Positions 1-7,093 are shown, counted from the first letter of the stretch. The stretch: 7,093 bases of DNA from Sediminibacterium ginsengisoli (GCA_943326215.1 CALPSK010000039.1:1-7093), one strand, 5' to 3'. Translations and numbers: made by a program. Notes: a model not told the origin generated them from the letters alone.

Positions 1-593
1 AAAAATACAGGTACCCCACTAGCTTCTACTACATTAGCTTCATCGGTAAAAGAAGGCTGATAGTTTTGTTCGAAAGCCTTTAATAATATTTCAGACTGAA
101 AAGTTTGAGGGGTTTGTATAAGCATTACATCTTCTCTATTAATTAAATGATGTTTCTCCCCTTCCATAAGACGAATCGTATCGGTGGCAGATACTGCAGG
201 AATAGCAGAGCCTTTTTCTACGGCTTGCTGATAGCATCTTTGCACTAGGGCAGGTGTAAGTAAGCACCTTACTGCATCATGTACAAATACAATAGCGCTT
301 TGAGATACTTTAGTTAAGCCATTTTTAACGGACTGAAAACGAGTATCCCCTCCTGCCACAAAATGAAAAGTATTATTAAACTTATTTTTTTCGATTATTT
401 TTTTTCCCTCAACAATATATACTTCTGGAAGTACTATTACTAATTCAATATCAGAAAAAGCGGCAATAAACTGATCAATGGTATGTAAGAGTATGGCCTT
501 ATGTTCAATTTCTAAAAATTGCTTAGGGACCACAGAACCCATTCTCTGACCCGTTCCCCCCGCTACTATAATGGCTATTTTTTTGGAATACAT
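1..593 (-). CDS. ispD: 2-C-methyl-D-erythritol 4-phosphate cytidylyltransferase (IspD), C-terminus cut by window edge
   Basis: Cytosolic enzyme of the MEP (non-mevalonate) isoprenoid pathway. It joins CTP and methylerythritol 4-phosphate into CDP-methylerythritol and pyrophosphate. About 197 codons can be read from ATG at 593 to the edge; the family is usually 220-235 residues, so only the last 25-40 are missing. Visible family motifs: the N-terminal nucleotide-binding loop AGGTGQRMG (residues 11-19) with Arg17, then PKQF with Lys24 (23-26), GGDTR (81-85), HDAVR (105-109), ATDT (136-139), Arg153, TPQTF (161-165) and FTDEA (182-186). Arg17, Lys24, Thr139 and Arg153 line up with the E. coli residues Arg20, Lys27, Thr140 and Arg157. 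The start is fixed: an in-frame TAA lies at 609-611 and no other start codon falls between. The gene begins 11 bases after the kinase stop and has no Shine-Dalgarno sequence, so it is probably the distal gene of that operon. A related CDP-polyol cytidylyltransferase is the alternative; the motif set favours IspD. Confidence 0.92.
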   Translation of the reverse strand, partial: MYSKKIAIIVAGGTGQRMGSVVPKQFLEIEHKAILLHTIDQFIAAFSDIELVIVLPEVYIVEGKKIIEKNKFNNTFHFVAGGDTRFQSVKNGLTKVSQSAIVFVHDAVRCLLTPALVQRCYQQAVEKGSAIPAVSATDTIRLMEGEKHHLINREDVMLIQTPQTFQSEILLKAFEQNYQPSFTDEANVVEASGVPVF

Positions 594-604
594 GATGAAG
601 TTTC

Positions 605-1603
605 TTATTTAGCTAACAACTTAATCGCTTCTGCTTCTAAATCTTTTTTATTAATAGGTGCTGTACCTACTAATTCACAAACCATACCTCCTGCAATATT
701 GGAAATCTCAGCAGCTAAAGGCATATTTTTAGTGGCAGCATATACCAAACTTGCCACTGCTATCACTGTATCCCCTGCACCACTTACATCGGCAATAGTA
801 CGAATATGAGTAGGAATTAATGCATGCTTATTAGTAGTTTCATAATAAACCCCATGTTCAGACAAAGTAATAAATGAAATTTCATGTCCTAAACTTTCAT
901 GAAGCGCTTTATGCACTTGCTGCATGCTTTTTTCATCCACGCTTTCAATAGCTATTTTTAACCCTTCTTTTACCTCTTTTAAATTGGGTTTAAAAATGGT
1001 ACAACCTTTATAGGCTAAAAAGTTTTTTTGTTTTGGATCAACGGCAGTGGGAATACCCTGGGTCTTGCAATAATCAATAATTGTGGTAATTACCCTTTCC
1101 GATAAAACCCCTTTATTATAGTCTTCTATAATAATTAAAGCAGGTTTTTCCTTGTTCACATATTCTATAAAGTTCGATAAGAGCTGGTCTTCTTCTTTAG
1201 TATTAATATCATTGGTGTCTTCATGGTCTAAACGCATCATTTGTTGATTACGTCCCATCACCCTTACTTTATTAGTAGTCACACGTGTATCTGTAGCAAT
1301 AATATAGTTTGTGTTAATGCCTTGCTTTTTTAATAGTTGTTCTAAGTCGGCTCCTTCAGTATCCTTGCCAATAACTGCAAACAAAGTAGTAGGTGCTCCT
1401 AAAGAGCATAGGTTTAAAGCTACATTGGCAGCTCCTCCCACTCTTATTTCTTTTCTTTTCAGTGATACAATGGGAACAGGCGCTTCTGGTGAAATACGGT
1501 CTACAAGTCCCCACCAATAGGTATCAAGCATAATATCTCCTACCACCCCTATTTTGGTGCTAGATAAACTAGTAAATAACTGCTGTATTTCTTTTGCTTC
1601 CAT
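605..1603 (-). CDS. rfaE1: PfkB-family sugar kinase, RfaE1/HldE domain I type (D-glycero-beta-D-manno-heptose-7-phosphate kinase)
   Basis: Ribokinase-fold (PfkB) kinase of 332 residues. It most resembles the N-terminal kinase half of HldE, which phosphorylates heptose 7-phosphate at C1 on the way to ADP-heptose for lipopolysaccharide. Visible motifs: GDIMLD (22-27), RISPEAPVP (36-44), the VGGAANVALN sugar-site motif (55-64), RNQQMMRLDHE (118-128, the HldE-like lid region), IIEDYNKGVL (158-167), VDPK (188-191), KPNLKE (205-210) and the ATP-site DVSGAGDT (272-279) with catalytic base Asp278. The length matches the kinase domain alone. The adenylyltransferase half of HldE is absent, so a separate RfaE2 protein would be needed elsewhere. 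The ATG at 1603 is the first start after an in-frame TAA at 1625-1627 and lies 5 bases after the permease stop, so translational coupling is likely. The fold and HldE resemblance are seen directly; the exact sugar substrate is inferred. Confidence 0.85.
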   Translation of the reverse strand: MEAKEIQQLFTSLSSTKIGVVGDIMLDTYWWGLVDRISPEAPVPIVSLKRKEIRVGGAANVALNLCSLGAPTTLFAVIGKDTEGADLEQLLKKQGINTNYIIATDTRVTTNKVRVMGRNQQMMRLDHEDTNDINTKEEDQLLSNFIEYVNKEKPALIIIEDYNKGVLSERVITTIIDYCKTQGIPTAVDPKQKNFLAYKGCTIFKPNLKEVKEGLKIAIESVDEKSMQQVHKALHESLGHEISFITLSEHGVYYETTNKHALIPTHIRTIADVSGAGDTVIAVASLVYAATKNMPLAAEISNIAGGMVCELVGTAPINKKDLEAEAIKLLAK

Positions 1604-1608
1604 GGATA

Positions 1609-3054
1609 TTAAGCCGCTTTTTGATTACGTAATGCTATATAATACAAAGGTATGCCCATAAGTGTAATTACCAAGCCCCATAAAGAATAGAAAGGCTTCG
1701 TGTACACCAAGCCTACGCAAAATACTGTAGCCATTACAATGTAAATAGCAGGTAAAACAGGGTAGCCAAAAGCTTTATAAGGGCGGTGTAAATTGGGTTC
1801 TTTTTTTCTTAAGATAAAAATACCAATAATGGTAAGTACATAAAATATAACCACAATAAAAGAAACCATGGTTAATAAGTCTCCGTATTTTCCACTTAAA
1901 CATAATAAACTTGCCACCAAGGCTTGTATCCATAAACCATAAGCAGGTACTTCATTTTTATTTAAGGTACCCGCTTTCTTGAAAAATAAACCATCCTTCG
2001 CCATGGTATAATACACTCTTGAACCTGCAAGAATTAATCCATTATTACATCCGAAAGTAGAAATCATAATCATGACTGCAATAACAATAGTTCCAATGTT
2101 TCCAAGTACTGCATTAGCAGCTGTAATAGCGACTCTATCATTTTCAGCAAAGGCCATATCGTTTAAAGGAAGTACATATAAGTACATCAAATTCGCACTA
2201 ATATAAATTAAGGTCACAATACTAGTTCCTAAAAATAAACTCAAACCAATATTGCGTTGTGGATTTTTAATTTCTCCTGCAATAAAAGTTACATTGTTCC
2301 AAGAGTCACTACTAAATATAGAGCCCACCATGGCAGCGGACATGAGTCCAATTAAAGCAGTCCCACCTACTGGTACCCAAGTATTGGTAACGGTACCATC
2401 CAAGCCCGTGGTGGCTATATTTTGTTTGGCTGCAAAAGCATTGGTCCAATTAAGATCCCAATAATTATTTTTAGCAAATAAAAACCCCACCACAATTAAT
2501 CCAAACAAAGAAATGAGTTTGGTAAAAGTAAAAGTGTTTTGTATGATTTTGCCTTCCTTTACTCCTCTTGTATTGGTATAGGTTAAAAATAATATTAAAC
2601 AAATAGCTAAAATTTGCGCTGCAGATATTTGAACAAAGCCCAGATCGGCAATGATATTGCTTTCTCCTACAGATGGAATTAAATAGGCGGTGAACTTACT
2701 AAAGGCTACTGCCACAGCGGCGATGGTAGCTGTTTGTATCACTGAAAAAAAGCTCCAACCAAATAAGAAAGCGACTAAGGGGTTATAGGCTTTTTGTAAA
2801 TAAACATACTGACCTCCTGCTTTGGGATACATAGCACTTAACTCACCATAACTAACGGCTGCAGTAATGGTCATAAAGCCAGTAATCAACCAAGCAGTAA
2901 TTAACCAACCTGCACTTCCTACATACCTGGTAATTTCACTACTTACAATGAATATACCAGAACCAATCATACCCCCTGCTACAATCATAGTAGCATCTAA
3001 GGCACCTAGCCTTGGTTTAAATTCAGATGTTTCAGCTGTATTAGTTGTTGACAT
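1609..3054 (-). CDS. Amino acid permease, APC superfamily (LAT/SteT-like)
   Basis: Inner-membrane secondary transporter of 481 residues with about 12 hydrophobic segments (roughly residues 17-38, 46-68, 92-125, 144-160, 174-194, 232-258, 270-294, 316-345, 370-387, 391-415, 431-450, 455-475). The APC-family signature GGMIGSGIF (27-35) forms the unwound part of helix 1 that binds the amino acid backbone. YGELSAMYPKAGGQY (69-83), the helix 6 region SDSWNNVTFIAGE with KNPQRN after it (249-268), and RPYKAFGYP before helix 11 (424-432) all fit the LAT/SteT branch of amino acid exchangers and permeases. The loop between helices 5 and 6 (about 196-230) is rather long and polar. The substrate cannot be read from the sequence. 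The ATG at 3054 is the only start downstream of an in-frame TAA at 3103-3105. This is the first gene of a packed set with the kinase and ispD, separated from the upstream gene by a terminator. Confidence 0.9.
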   Translation of the reverse strand: MSTTNTAETSEFKPRLGALDATMIVAGGMIGSGIFIVSSEITRYVGSAGWLITAWLITGFMTITAAVSYGELSAMYPKAGGQYVYLQKAYNPLVAFLFGWSFFSVIQTATIAAVAVAFSKFTAYLIPSVGESNIIADLGFVQISAAQILAICLILFLTYTNTRGVKEGKIIQNTFTFTKLISLFGLIVVGFLFAKNNYWDLNWTNAFAAKQNIATTGLDGTVTNTWVPVGGTALIGLMSAAMVGSIFSSDSWNNVTFIAGEIKNPQRNIGLSLFLGTSIVTLIYISANLMYLYVLPLNDMAFAENDRVAITAANAVLGNIGTIVIAVMIMISTFGCNNGLILAGSRVYYTMAKDGLFFKKAGTLNKNEVPAYGLWIQALVASLLCLSGKYGDLLTMVSFIVVIFYVLTIIGIFILRKKEPNLHRPYKAFGYPVLPAIYIVMATVFCVGLVYTKPFYSLWGLVITLMGIPLYYIALRNQKAA

Positions 3055-3063
3055 AGTTGTGTG

Positions 3064-3116
3064 GTTATTAGTGGTATAGTTATTAGTTCTAGCGTTCTTA
3101 GTTTAGCGTTATTGGA
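3064..3116 (-). repeat. Short tandem repeats (about 15 bases, 3.5 copies) in the permease leader
   Basis: On the plus strand GTTATTAGT occurs at 3064-3072 and 3079-3087, a one-mismatch copy GTTCTTAGT at 3094-3102, and a partial copy GTTATTGG at 3108-3115, spaced 15, 15 and 14 bases. Read in the direction of transcription the unit is ACTAATAAC. It lies 10-60 bases upstream of the permease start, and a related ACTAATAC occurs inside the first codons (3038-3045). The two exact copies are in frame with the permease (Thr-Asn-Asn), but no start codon lies in front of them. Function is unknown: a regulator-binding array, an unstructured A/C-rich ribosome-loading leader, or simple slippage are all possible. 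I could not recognise a Bacteroidota promoter (TAnnTTTG) in the 68 bases between the terminator and the start. Confidence 0.6.
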
Positions 3117-3122
3117 GTAAGT

Positions 3123-3156
3123 AAAAAATCCTTCCCGAGGTTCTGGGGAAGGATTT
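3123..3156 (-). terminator. Intrinsic terminator of the OmpH-like gene
   Basis: An 11-base perfect inverted repeat pairs 3146-3156 with 3126-3136 (AAATCCTTCCC / GGGAAGGATTT) around a 9-base loop. In the minus direction it is followed by six T residues (3123-3128, partly shared with the stem). It begins 8 bases after the OmpH-like stop codon. The position, GC-rich core and T-run are those of a Rho-independent terminator for leftward transcription, which makes the permease operon a separate transcription unit unless read-through occurs. Confidence 0.9.
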
Positions 3157-3164
3157 AAGTTAAG

Positions 3165-3740
3165 TTATTTTTTTGAAATATGTTCCGAATTCAACCCCTT
3201 AATAATATCGGATGTGATATCGTAAGCAGTGTCTTTGTAGTACATTAAATCGGAATTGCTTGAAAATATATAGGCAAACTCTTTATTCTTATTATAATTT
3301 TCTAAAAAAGTTTCAATCTTCTTTTTAACTTCTTGTAAACGCTTAAAACTTTCTTCTTGTAATTCTTGAGATAATTGTTGCTCTTTATTGGTATAATTTT
3401 TTTCTAGCTGAGCCAACTCTTGTTGACGACTTCCAATTTCTGCTTGTGATAAACTACGACCATTTTTTTGCAAGTCTTGGTACTTAGCAGCAAAAGCATT
3501 TTTAAGCGATGTTAACTCTTTTGCATTTTCCATATCCTTTACTTGTAAAGAAGATTTTACTTCTTTAAAAAACTCATAACTATTTTGAATAGAGTCAATT
3601 TCAAAATAAGCAACCTTGGTACCAGTACCCCCTGCAGCAGAAGCTTTAATAGGCGTAGTTCCACTCGTAAAATGTAGGATGTATAAAATAACTACCGCTA
3701 CCGCTAAAACACCATTGAAGATCCAATTATTTGATTTCAT
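3165..3740 (-). CDS. OmpH/Skp-family protein with N-terminal membrane anchor
   Basis: Protein of 191 residues with the layout of the OmpH/Skp family, periplasmic chaperones that hold unfolded outer-membrane proteins. Residues 7-23 are a hydrophobic segment after a short basic start (Lys2), followed by a Gly/Ala/Thr-rich linker (25-41). The core begins with KVAYFEIDSI (42-51), typical of the family strand that starts the body domain. A long charged, Gln/Glu/Lys-rich coiled coil spans about 62-147, and the closing part (155-184) has the family pattern of a hydrophobic strand (FAYIFSS), a YY turn and a DITSDIIKGLN end. I see no clear AxA cleavage site right after the hydrophobic segment (ASA at 33-35 is only a weak candidate) and no lipobox cysteine, so it may stay anchored in the inner membrane facing the periplasm. 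The ATG at 3740 directly follows an in-frame TAA at 3750-3752. It stands alone between two terminators, behind rpoC. The chaperone role is inferred from family. Confidence 0.85.
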   Translation of the reverse strand: MKSNNWIFNGVLAVAVVILYILHFTSGTTPIKASAAGGTGTKVAYFEIDSIQNSYEFFKEVKSSLQVKDMENAKELTSLKNAFAAKYQDLQKNGRSLSQAEIGSRQQELAQLEKNYTNKEQQLSQELQEESFKRLQEVKKKIETFLENYNKNKEFAYIFSSNSDLMYYKDTAYDITSDIIKGLNSEHISKK

Positions 3741-3760
3741 TTGAAATTTTTAAAATTTAG

Positions 3761-3784
3761 GAGGATAGAAATTCGCCCATCCTC
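3761..3784 (-). promoter_or_regulatory. Leader hairpin upstream of the OmpH-like gene
   Basis: GAGGAT (3761-3766) and ATCCTC (3779-3784) form a perfect 6-base stem with a 12-base loop; two further pairs are possible past a one-base bulge. It lies 20-44 bases before the start codon, within the expected 5' untranslated region. Between it and the start is a 15-base A/T palindrome (3744-3758). There is no T-run directly after the hairpin, so it does not look like a terminator; a role in mRNA stability or in translation start is possible but unproven. Confidence 0.45.
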
Positions 3785-3791
3785 TACCCTA

Positions 3792-3827
3792 TAAAAGTAG
3801 GTAAAATTATAAATCTAGCTATCAAAA
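3792..3827 (-). promoter_or_regulatory. Possible Bacteroidota-type promoter for the OmpH-like gene
   Basis: On the minus strand TACTTTTA (3792-3799) matches the Bacteroidota -7 element TAnnTTTG in all but the last base, and TTTTG (3823-3827) lies 23 bases upstream, at the long end of the spacing expected for the -33 TTG element. Transcription would start near 3785, just at the foot of the leader hairpin and downstream of the rpoC terminator, which fits a separate transcription unit. In A/T-rich DNA such matches arise by chance, so this is a weak call. Confidence 0.3.
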
Positions 3828-3834
3828 TAGACAT

Positions 3835-3870
3835 AAAAAAAGCAGGAAAAGTTGCCTAATCCTGCTTTTT
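3835..3870 (-). terminator. Intrinsic terminator of rpoC
   Basis: An 11-base perfect stem pairs 3860-3870 with 3837-3847 (AAAAAGCAGGA / TCCTGCTTTTT) around a 12-base loop, followed in the minus direction by a run of seven T residues (3835-3841, partly in the stem). It sits 21 bases after the rpoC stop codon and should end the rpoB-rpoC transcript. The stem also ends in five T residues on the plus strand, but no plus-strand gene needs it. Confidence 0.9.
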
Positions 3871-3891
3871 AACAAATACTATGCTTACTAA

Positions 3892-6800
3892 TTATTCGTC
3901 GTCGTCAAAGCTCATCGCTTCGCGTGTTGTAGCCAATACCTCGTATTCTTCTTTGCTACCAACGATTAATTTTTCGAACTCTTTTTGACCAGTACCTGCT
4001 GGGATTAAATGACCTGTAATTACGTTCTCTTTTAATCCTAACATAAAGTCCACTTTACCTTGTATTGCCGCTTGGCTTAACACTTTAGTGGTTTCTTGGA
4101 AGGATGCAGCAGAAATCCAGCTTTGAACACCTAATGAAGCCTTAGTGATACCTAATAATACAGGACGAGCAGTAGCTGGTTTTGCATCACGCACTTCCAC
4201 TACTTTCTTGTCGGCACGTCTTAAGATAGAATTCTCTTCTCTTAATTCACGCACTGTTACAATTTGACCTGCTTTTAGCTTAGCACTTTCACCTTCATCA
4301 GTTACTACTTTCTTATCGTAGATACGATCGTTCTCTTCAATAAAATCAAAGCGATCTTCTAAATCTTCTTCTAAGAACTTAGTGTCACCGGCATCAACGA
4401 TTTCTACCTTCTTCATCATTTGACGCACGATCACTTCAATATGCTTGTCATTAATTTTTACACCTTGTAAACGATATACTTCTTGAATTTCATTCACCAC
4501 ATATTCTTGAACTGCAAATGGACCTCTGATGGCTAAAATATCAGCAGGTGCAATTTGACCGTCAGATAATGGAGAACCTGCTTTAACGAAGTCGCTATCT
4601 TGAACCAAGATTTGACGCGTTAAAGGAACCAAGTACTTCTTCACCATACCGTCTTTAGATTCTACAACAATTTCTCTGTTACCACGCTTAATATTACCAA
4701 AAGCAACGATACCATCGATTTCACAAACAATCGCAGGGTTACCCGGATTTCTTGCTTCGAATAATTCAGTTACACGTGGTAAACCTCCCGTGATATCTCT
4801 TAATTTTCCTAATACTCTTGGAATTTTTACAAGTACATGTCCAGACTTTACTTCTACGCCCTCTTCAATAACGATATGAGAGCCTACTGGTAAGTTGTAC
4901 ATTTTATTGTCCTTGCCACCTTCTAAGATAATAGTAGGAATTTTTGTTTTATCCTTAGATTCAATTACCACTTTTTCACGGTGACCTGTTTGCTCATCCG
5001 CTTCATCACGGTAAGTAAATCCTTCGATAATATTTTCAAATTTAATTTTACCATTTTGTTCAGCAACCACTACGTTGTTGAATGGATCCCATGTACAAAT
5101 AACATCTCCTTTTTTCACTGTTGCGCCATCTTTAACAGCTAACAAAGCACCATAAGGAACGTTATTGGTAATCATTAAACGATCATTCTTCACATCCATA
5201 ATTCTTACTTCACCTGTACGTCCGATAACTACTTTCACTTTGTTGCCATCGTTATTAATAGTATCTACTGTACGTAAACCATCGAACTGAATTGTACCAT
5301 CAAACTTAGCGTTCAAGCTAGATTCAACAGAAGAAGATCCAGCAACACCACCTACGTGGAAAGTACGTAATGTTAACTGTGTACCTGGCTCACCAATGGA
5401 TTGTGCAGCAATAATACCCACTGCATCCCCTTTTTGTGTTACATAACCAGTAGCTAAGTTTCTACCATAGCAGCTTACACAAACACCACGCTTCGATTCG
5501 CAAGTTAATACCGAACGAATGTCCACTGTTTCGATGCCTGCATCTTCCATAGCACGTGCTACATCAATCATAATTTCTTCACCCGCTCCTACCATTAATT
5601 CATTGGTTAACGGATTGAATACATCATGTAATGAAGTACGACCTTCAATTCTATCTGCTAATGGTTCAATAATATCTTCGTTATCTTTTAATGCACTTGT
5701 TGCAATACCACGTAATGTGCCACAATCTTCTTCAGAAATGACCACATCTTGTGATACGTCTACTAAACGACGTGTTAAGTAACCAGCATCCGCAGTTTTT
5801 AACGCTGTATCCGCAAGACCCTTACGCGCACCGTGTGTAGAGATAAAGTAATCTAGTACGTTCAATCCACCTTTAAAGTTAGATAAGATGGGGTTTTCAA
5901 TAACCTCAGATCCTGTGCTACCACTCTTACGAGGTTTAGCCATCAATCCACGAATACCTACTAACTGCTTAACCTGTGTCTTACTACCTCTCGCACCAGA
6001 ATCCAACATCATGTAAACAGAGTTGAAACCTTGTTTGTCAATCGCCATCTCACGAATTAATGTTTCAGTGATACGCGTATCGACACGGCTCCAGATATCA
6101 ATTACTTGGTTGTAACGCTCGTTGTTGGTAATTAAACCCATGTTATAGTTTTCCCAAACTTCTTCTACTTCTATTTTTGCGCCATCTAATAATGCTTGTC
6201 TTGTTGCAGGAACCACTAAGTCGTTCACGTTGAAAGACAAACCACCACGGAAGGCCATTTTAAATCCTAATGTTTTAATATCATCTAAGAATTTAGCGGT
6301 GGTAGGAACGTCAGTGATTTTAATAATATCACCAATAATTTCTCTTAAGCTTTTCTTAGTTAATAATTGATTTACAAAACCTACTGGCTTTGGTGTGTGT
6401 TGATTAAACAATACACGACCAACAGTGGTTTCAATTAATTTATTTACCAGAACGCCGTTTTCACGAACATTGGTCTTCACTCTAATATTAGCGTGTAAAT
6501 CTATTTTGTCTTCGTTGTAAGCAATGATAACCTCGTCTAAATTATAGAACGCTTTACCCTCACCTCTTACGACTAAATCTCCCATAGATTTTTTACCCTT
6601 TGTAATATAGTATAAACCTAATACCATGTCCTGAGAAGGAAGGGTGATTGGTGTACCATTTTGTGGGTTCAAAATATTATGAGAAGACAACATTAATAAT
6701 TGTGCTTCCAAAATAGCCGCATGGCTTAATGGAACGTGCACCGCCATTTGGTCACCATCGAAATCCGCGTTGAAAGATGAGGTAACTAATGGGTGTAATT

Positions 6801-7093
6801 GAATGGCCTTACCTTCTACCAATTTAGGTTGGAAAGCTTGTATAGATAAACGGTGCAATGTTGGGGCACGATTTAACATTACTGGATGTCCTTTCAATAT
6901 ATTTTCTAAGATATCCCAAATCACAGCTTCTTTTTTATCTACTAATTTCTTGGCAGACTTCACTGTTTTTACAATACCTCTTTCAATTAATTTACGAATA
7001 ACAAATGGCTTAAATAATTCCGCAGCCATATCTTTTGGTAATCCGCACTCATGCATCTTTAACTCAGGTCCTACTACAATTACAGAACGACCA
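3892..7093 (-). CDS. rpoC: DNA-directed RNA polymerase subunit beta' (RpoC), N-terminus beyond window edge
   Basis: Largest subunit of RNA polymerase, forming the active site and clamp with beta. The reading frame stays open to the right edge: 12 codons ([12 protein letters not shown]) precede the first Met at 7056, giving 1066 visible residues of an expected 1400-1430, so about 350 (clamp and first zinc finger) are missing. Numbered from that Met: NRAPTLHR (62-69), the magnesium-binding NADFDGDQ (96-103, at 6748-6771), DSGARGS (352-358), bridge helix [20 protein letters not shown] (406-425), second zinc site cysteines 445, 519, 526 and 529, trigger-loop helix [13 protein letters not shown] (556-568), an SI3-like insertion (about 571-750), the second trigger-loop helix DITGGLPRV (754-762), and the C-terminal [12 protein letters not shown] (979-990) and [17 protein letters not shown] (1007-1023). 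It ends in an acidic FDDDE tail with a TAA stop. All key residues are intact. rpoB is expected just upstream, outside the window. Confidence 0.98.
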   Translation of the reverse strand, partial: GRSVIVVGPELKMHECGLPKDMAAELFKPFVIRKLIERGIVKTVKSAKKLVDKKEAVIWDILENILKGHPVMLNRAPTLHRLSIQAFQPKLVEGKAIQLHPLVTSSFNADFDGDQMAVHVPLSHAAILEAQLLMLSSHNILNPQNGTPITLPSQDMVLGLYYITKGKKSMGDLVVRGEGKAFYNLDEVIIAYNEDKIDLHANIRVKTNVRENGVLVNKLIETTVGRVLFNQHTPKPVGFVNQLLTKKSLREIIGDIIKITDVPTTAKFLDDIKTLGFKMAFRGGLSFNVNDLVVPATRQALLDGAKIEVEEVWENYNMGLITNNERYNQVIDIWSRVDTRITETLIREMAIDKQGFNSVYMMLDSGARGSKTQVKQLVGIRGLMAKPRKSGSTGSEVIENPILSNFKGGLNVLDYFISTHGARKGLADTALKTADAGYLTRRLVDVSQDVVISEEDCGTLRGIATSALKDNEDIIEPLADRIEGRTSLHDVFNPLTNELMVGAGEEIMIDVARAMEDAGIETVDIRSVLTCESKRGVCVSCYGRNLATGYVTQKGDAVGIIAAQSIGEPGTQLTLRTFHVGGVAGSSSVESSLNAKFDGTIQFDGLRTVDTINNDGNKVKVVIGRTGEVRIMDVKNDRLMITNNVPYGALLAVKDGATVKKGDVICTWDPFNNVVVAEQNGKIKFENIIEGFTYRDEADEQTGHREKVVIESKDKTKIPTIILEGGKDNKMYNLPVGSHIVIEEGVEVKSGHVLVKIPRVLGKLRDITGGLPRVTELFEARNPGNPAIVCEIDGIVAFGNIKRGNREIVVESKDGMVKKYLVPLTRQILVQDSDFVKAGSPLSDGQIAPADILAIRGPFAVQEYVVNEIQEVYRLQGVKINDKHIEVIVRQMMKKVEIVDAGDTKFLEEDLEDRFDFIEENDRIYDKKVVTDEGESAKLKAGQIVTVRELREENSILRRADKKVVEVRDAKPATARPVLLGITKASLGVQSWISAASFQETTKVLSQAAIQGKVDFMLGLKENVITGHLIPAGTGQKEFEKLIVGSKEEYEVLATTREAMSFDDDE

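Noticed and set aside
519..809. Plus-strand open frame of 96 codons across the ispD/kinase junction
   Set aside because: It lies antisense to two well-supported genes, has no family-like sequence, and its composition is what the reverse of the coding frames gives.
1311..1520. Plus-strand open frame of 69 codons inside the kinase gene
   Set aside because: Antisense shadow of conserved kinase motifs (GGAANVALN, RISPEAPVP); no sign of its own coding signal.
2252..2464. Plus-strand open frame of 70 codons inside the permease gene
   Set aside because: Antisense shadow of the permease helix 5-6 region; no recognisable protein.
2867..3079. Plus-strand open frame of 70 codons, rich in Ile/Val/Pro, at the permease start
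   Set aside because: Antisense of transmembrane segments, which often gives hydrophobic shadow frames; no support from promoter or terminator context.
3837..3870. Possibility that the rpoC terminator hairpin is a small RNA or a bidirectional terminator for a plus-strand gene
   Set aside because: No gene or promoter is seen on the plus strand on either side; the simple rpoC terminator explains it.
3741..3891. Search for a small gene between rpoC and the OmpH-like gene, where some Bacteroidota carry a DUF3467 protein
   Set aside because: Only 151 bases are available, filled by a terminator, a possible promoter and a leader hairpin; no open frame of useful length is present.
5519..5782. Plus-strand open frame of 87 codons inside rpoC
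   Set aside because: Antisense of the zinc-site region of rpoC, whose minus-strand conservation fully explains the frame.

Overview
The window is a gene-dense piece of a chromosome with moderately low GC content. Every gene lies on the minus strand, so in the direction of transcription the order is rpoC (right edge) -> OmpH/Skp-like protein -> amino acid permease -> RfaE1-like sugar kinase -> ispD (left edge). The organism is most likely a member of Bacteroidota. RpoC has a Bacteroidota-like insert after its LMAKP motif, an OmpH/Skp-type protein sits directly behind rpoC, all four visible start codons lack a Shine-Dalgarno sequence, and all four visible stop codons are TAA. The IspD and OmpH sequences look closest to Chitinophagaceae-type relatives, but that family-level placement is from memory and is not tested here.

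Right part (3892-7093): the C-terminal three quarters of rpoC, the beta' subunit of RNA polymerase. It holds the catalytic NADFDGD motif, bridge helix, trigger loop, second zinc site and an SI3-like insertion in the trigger loop. A strong intrinsic terminator (3835-3870) follows it. Middle part (3123-3827): a short membrane-anchored OmpH/Skp-family protein with its own possible promoter, a leader hairpin and an intrinsic terminator directly after its stop codon.

Left part (1-3116): a tightly packed set of three genes, with gaps of 5 and 11 bases, that reads like one operon. It encodes an APC-superfamily amino acid permease, a PfkB-fold kinase matching the heptose-7-phosphate kinase domain of HldE/RfaE, and IspD, the cytidylyltransferase of the MEP isoprenoid pathway, cut by the window edge. 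The permease leader carries short tandem repeats of about 15 bases.

The genes form three transcriptional blocks: transcription machinery, an envelope protein, and a mixed metabolic/envelope operon. Both gene-free stretches are shorter than 160 bases and are described below. I see no mobile element, CRISPR array, tRNA, rRNA, phage or defence gene, and nothing that amounts to an undescribed system. The findings are modest: leader repeats, a leader hairpin, operon composition and small sequence oddities.
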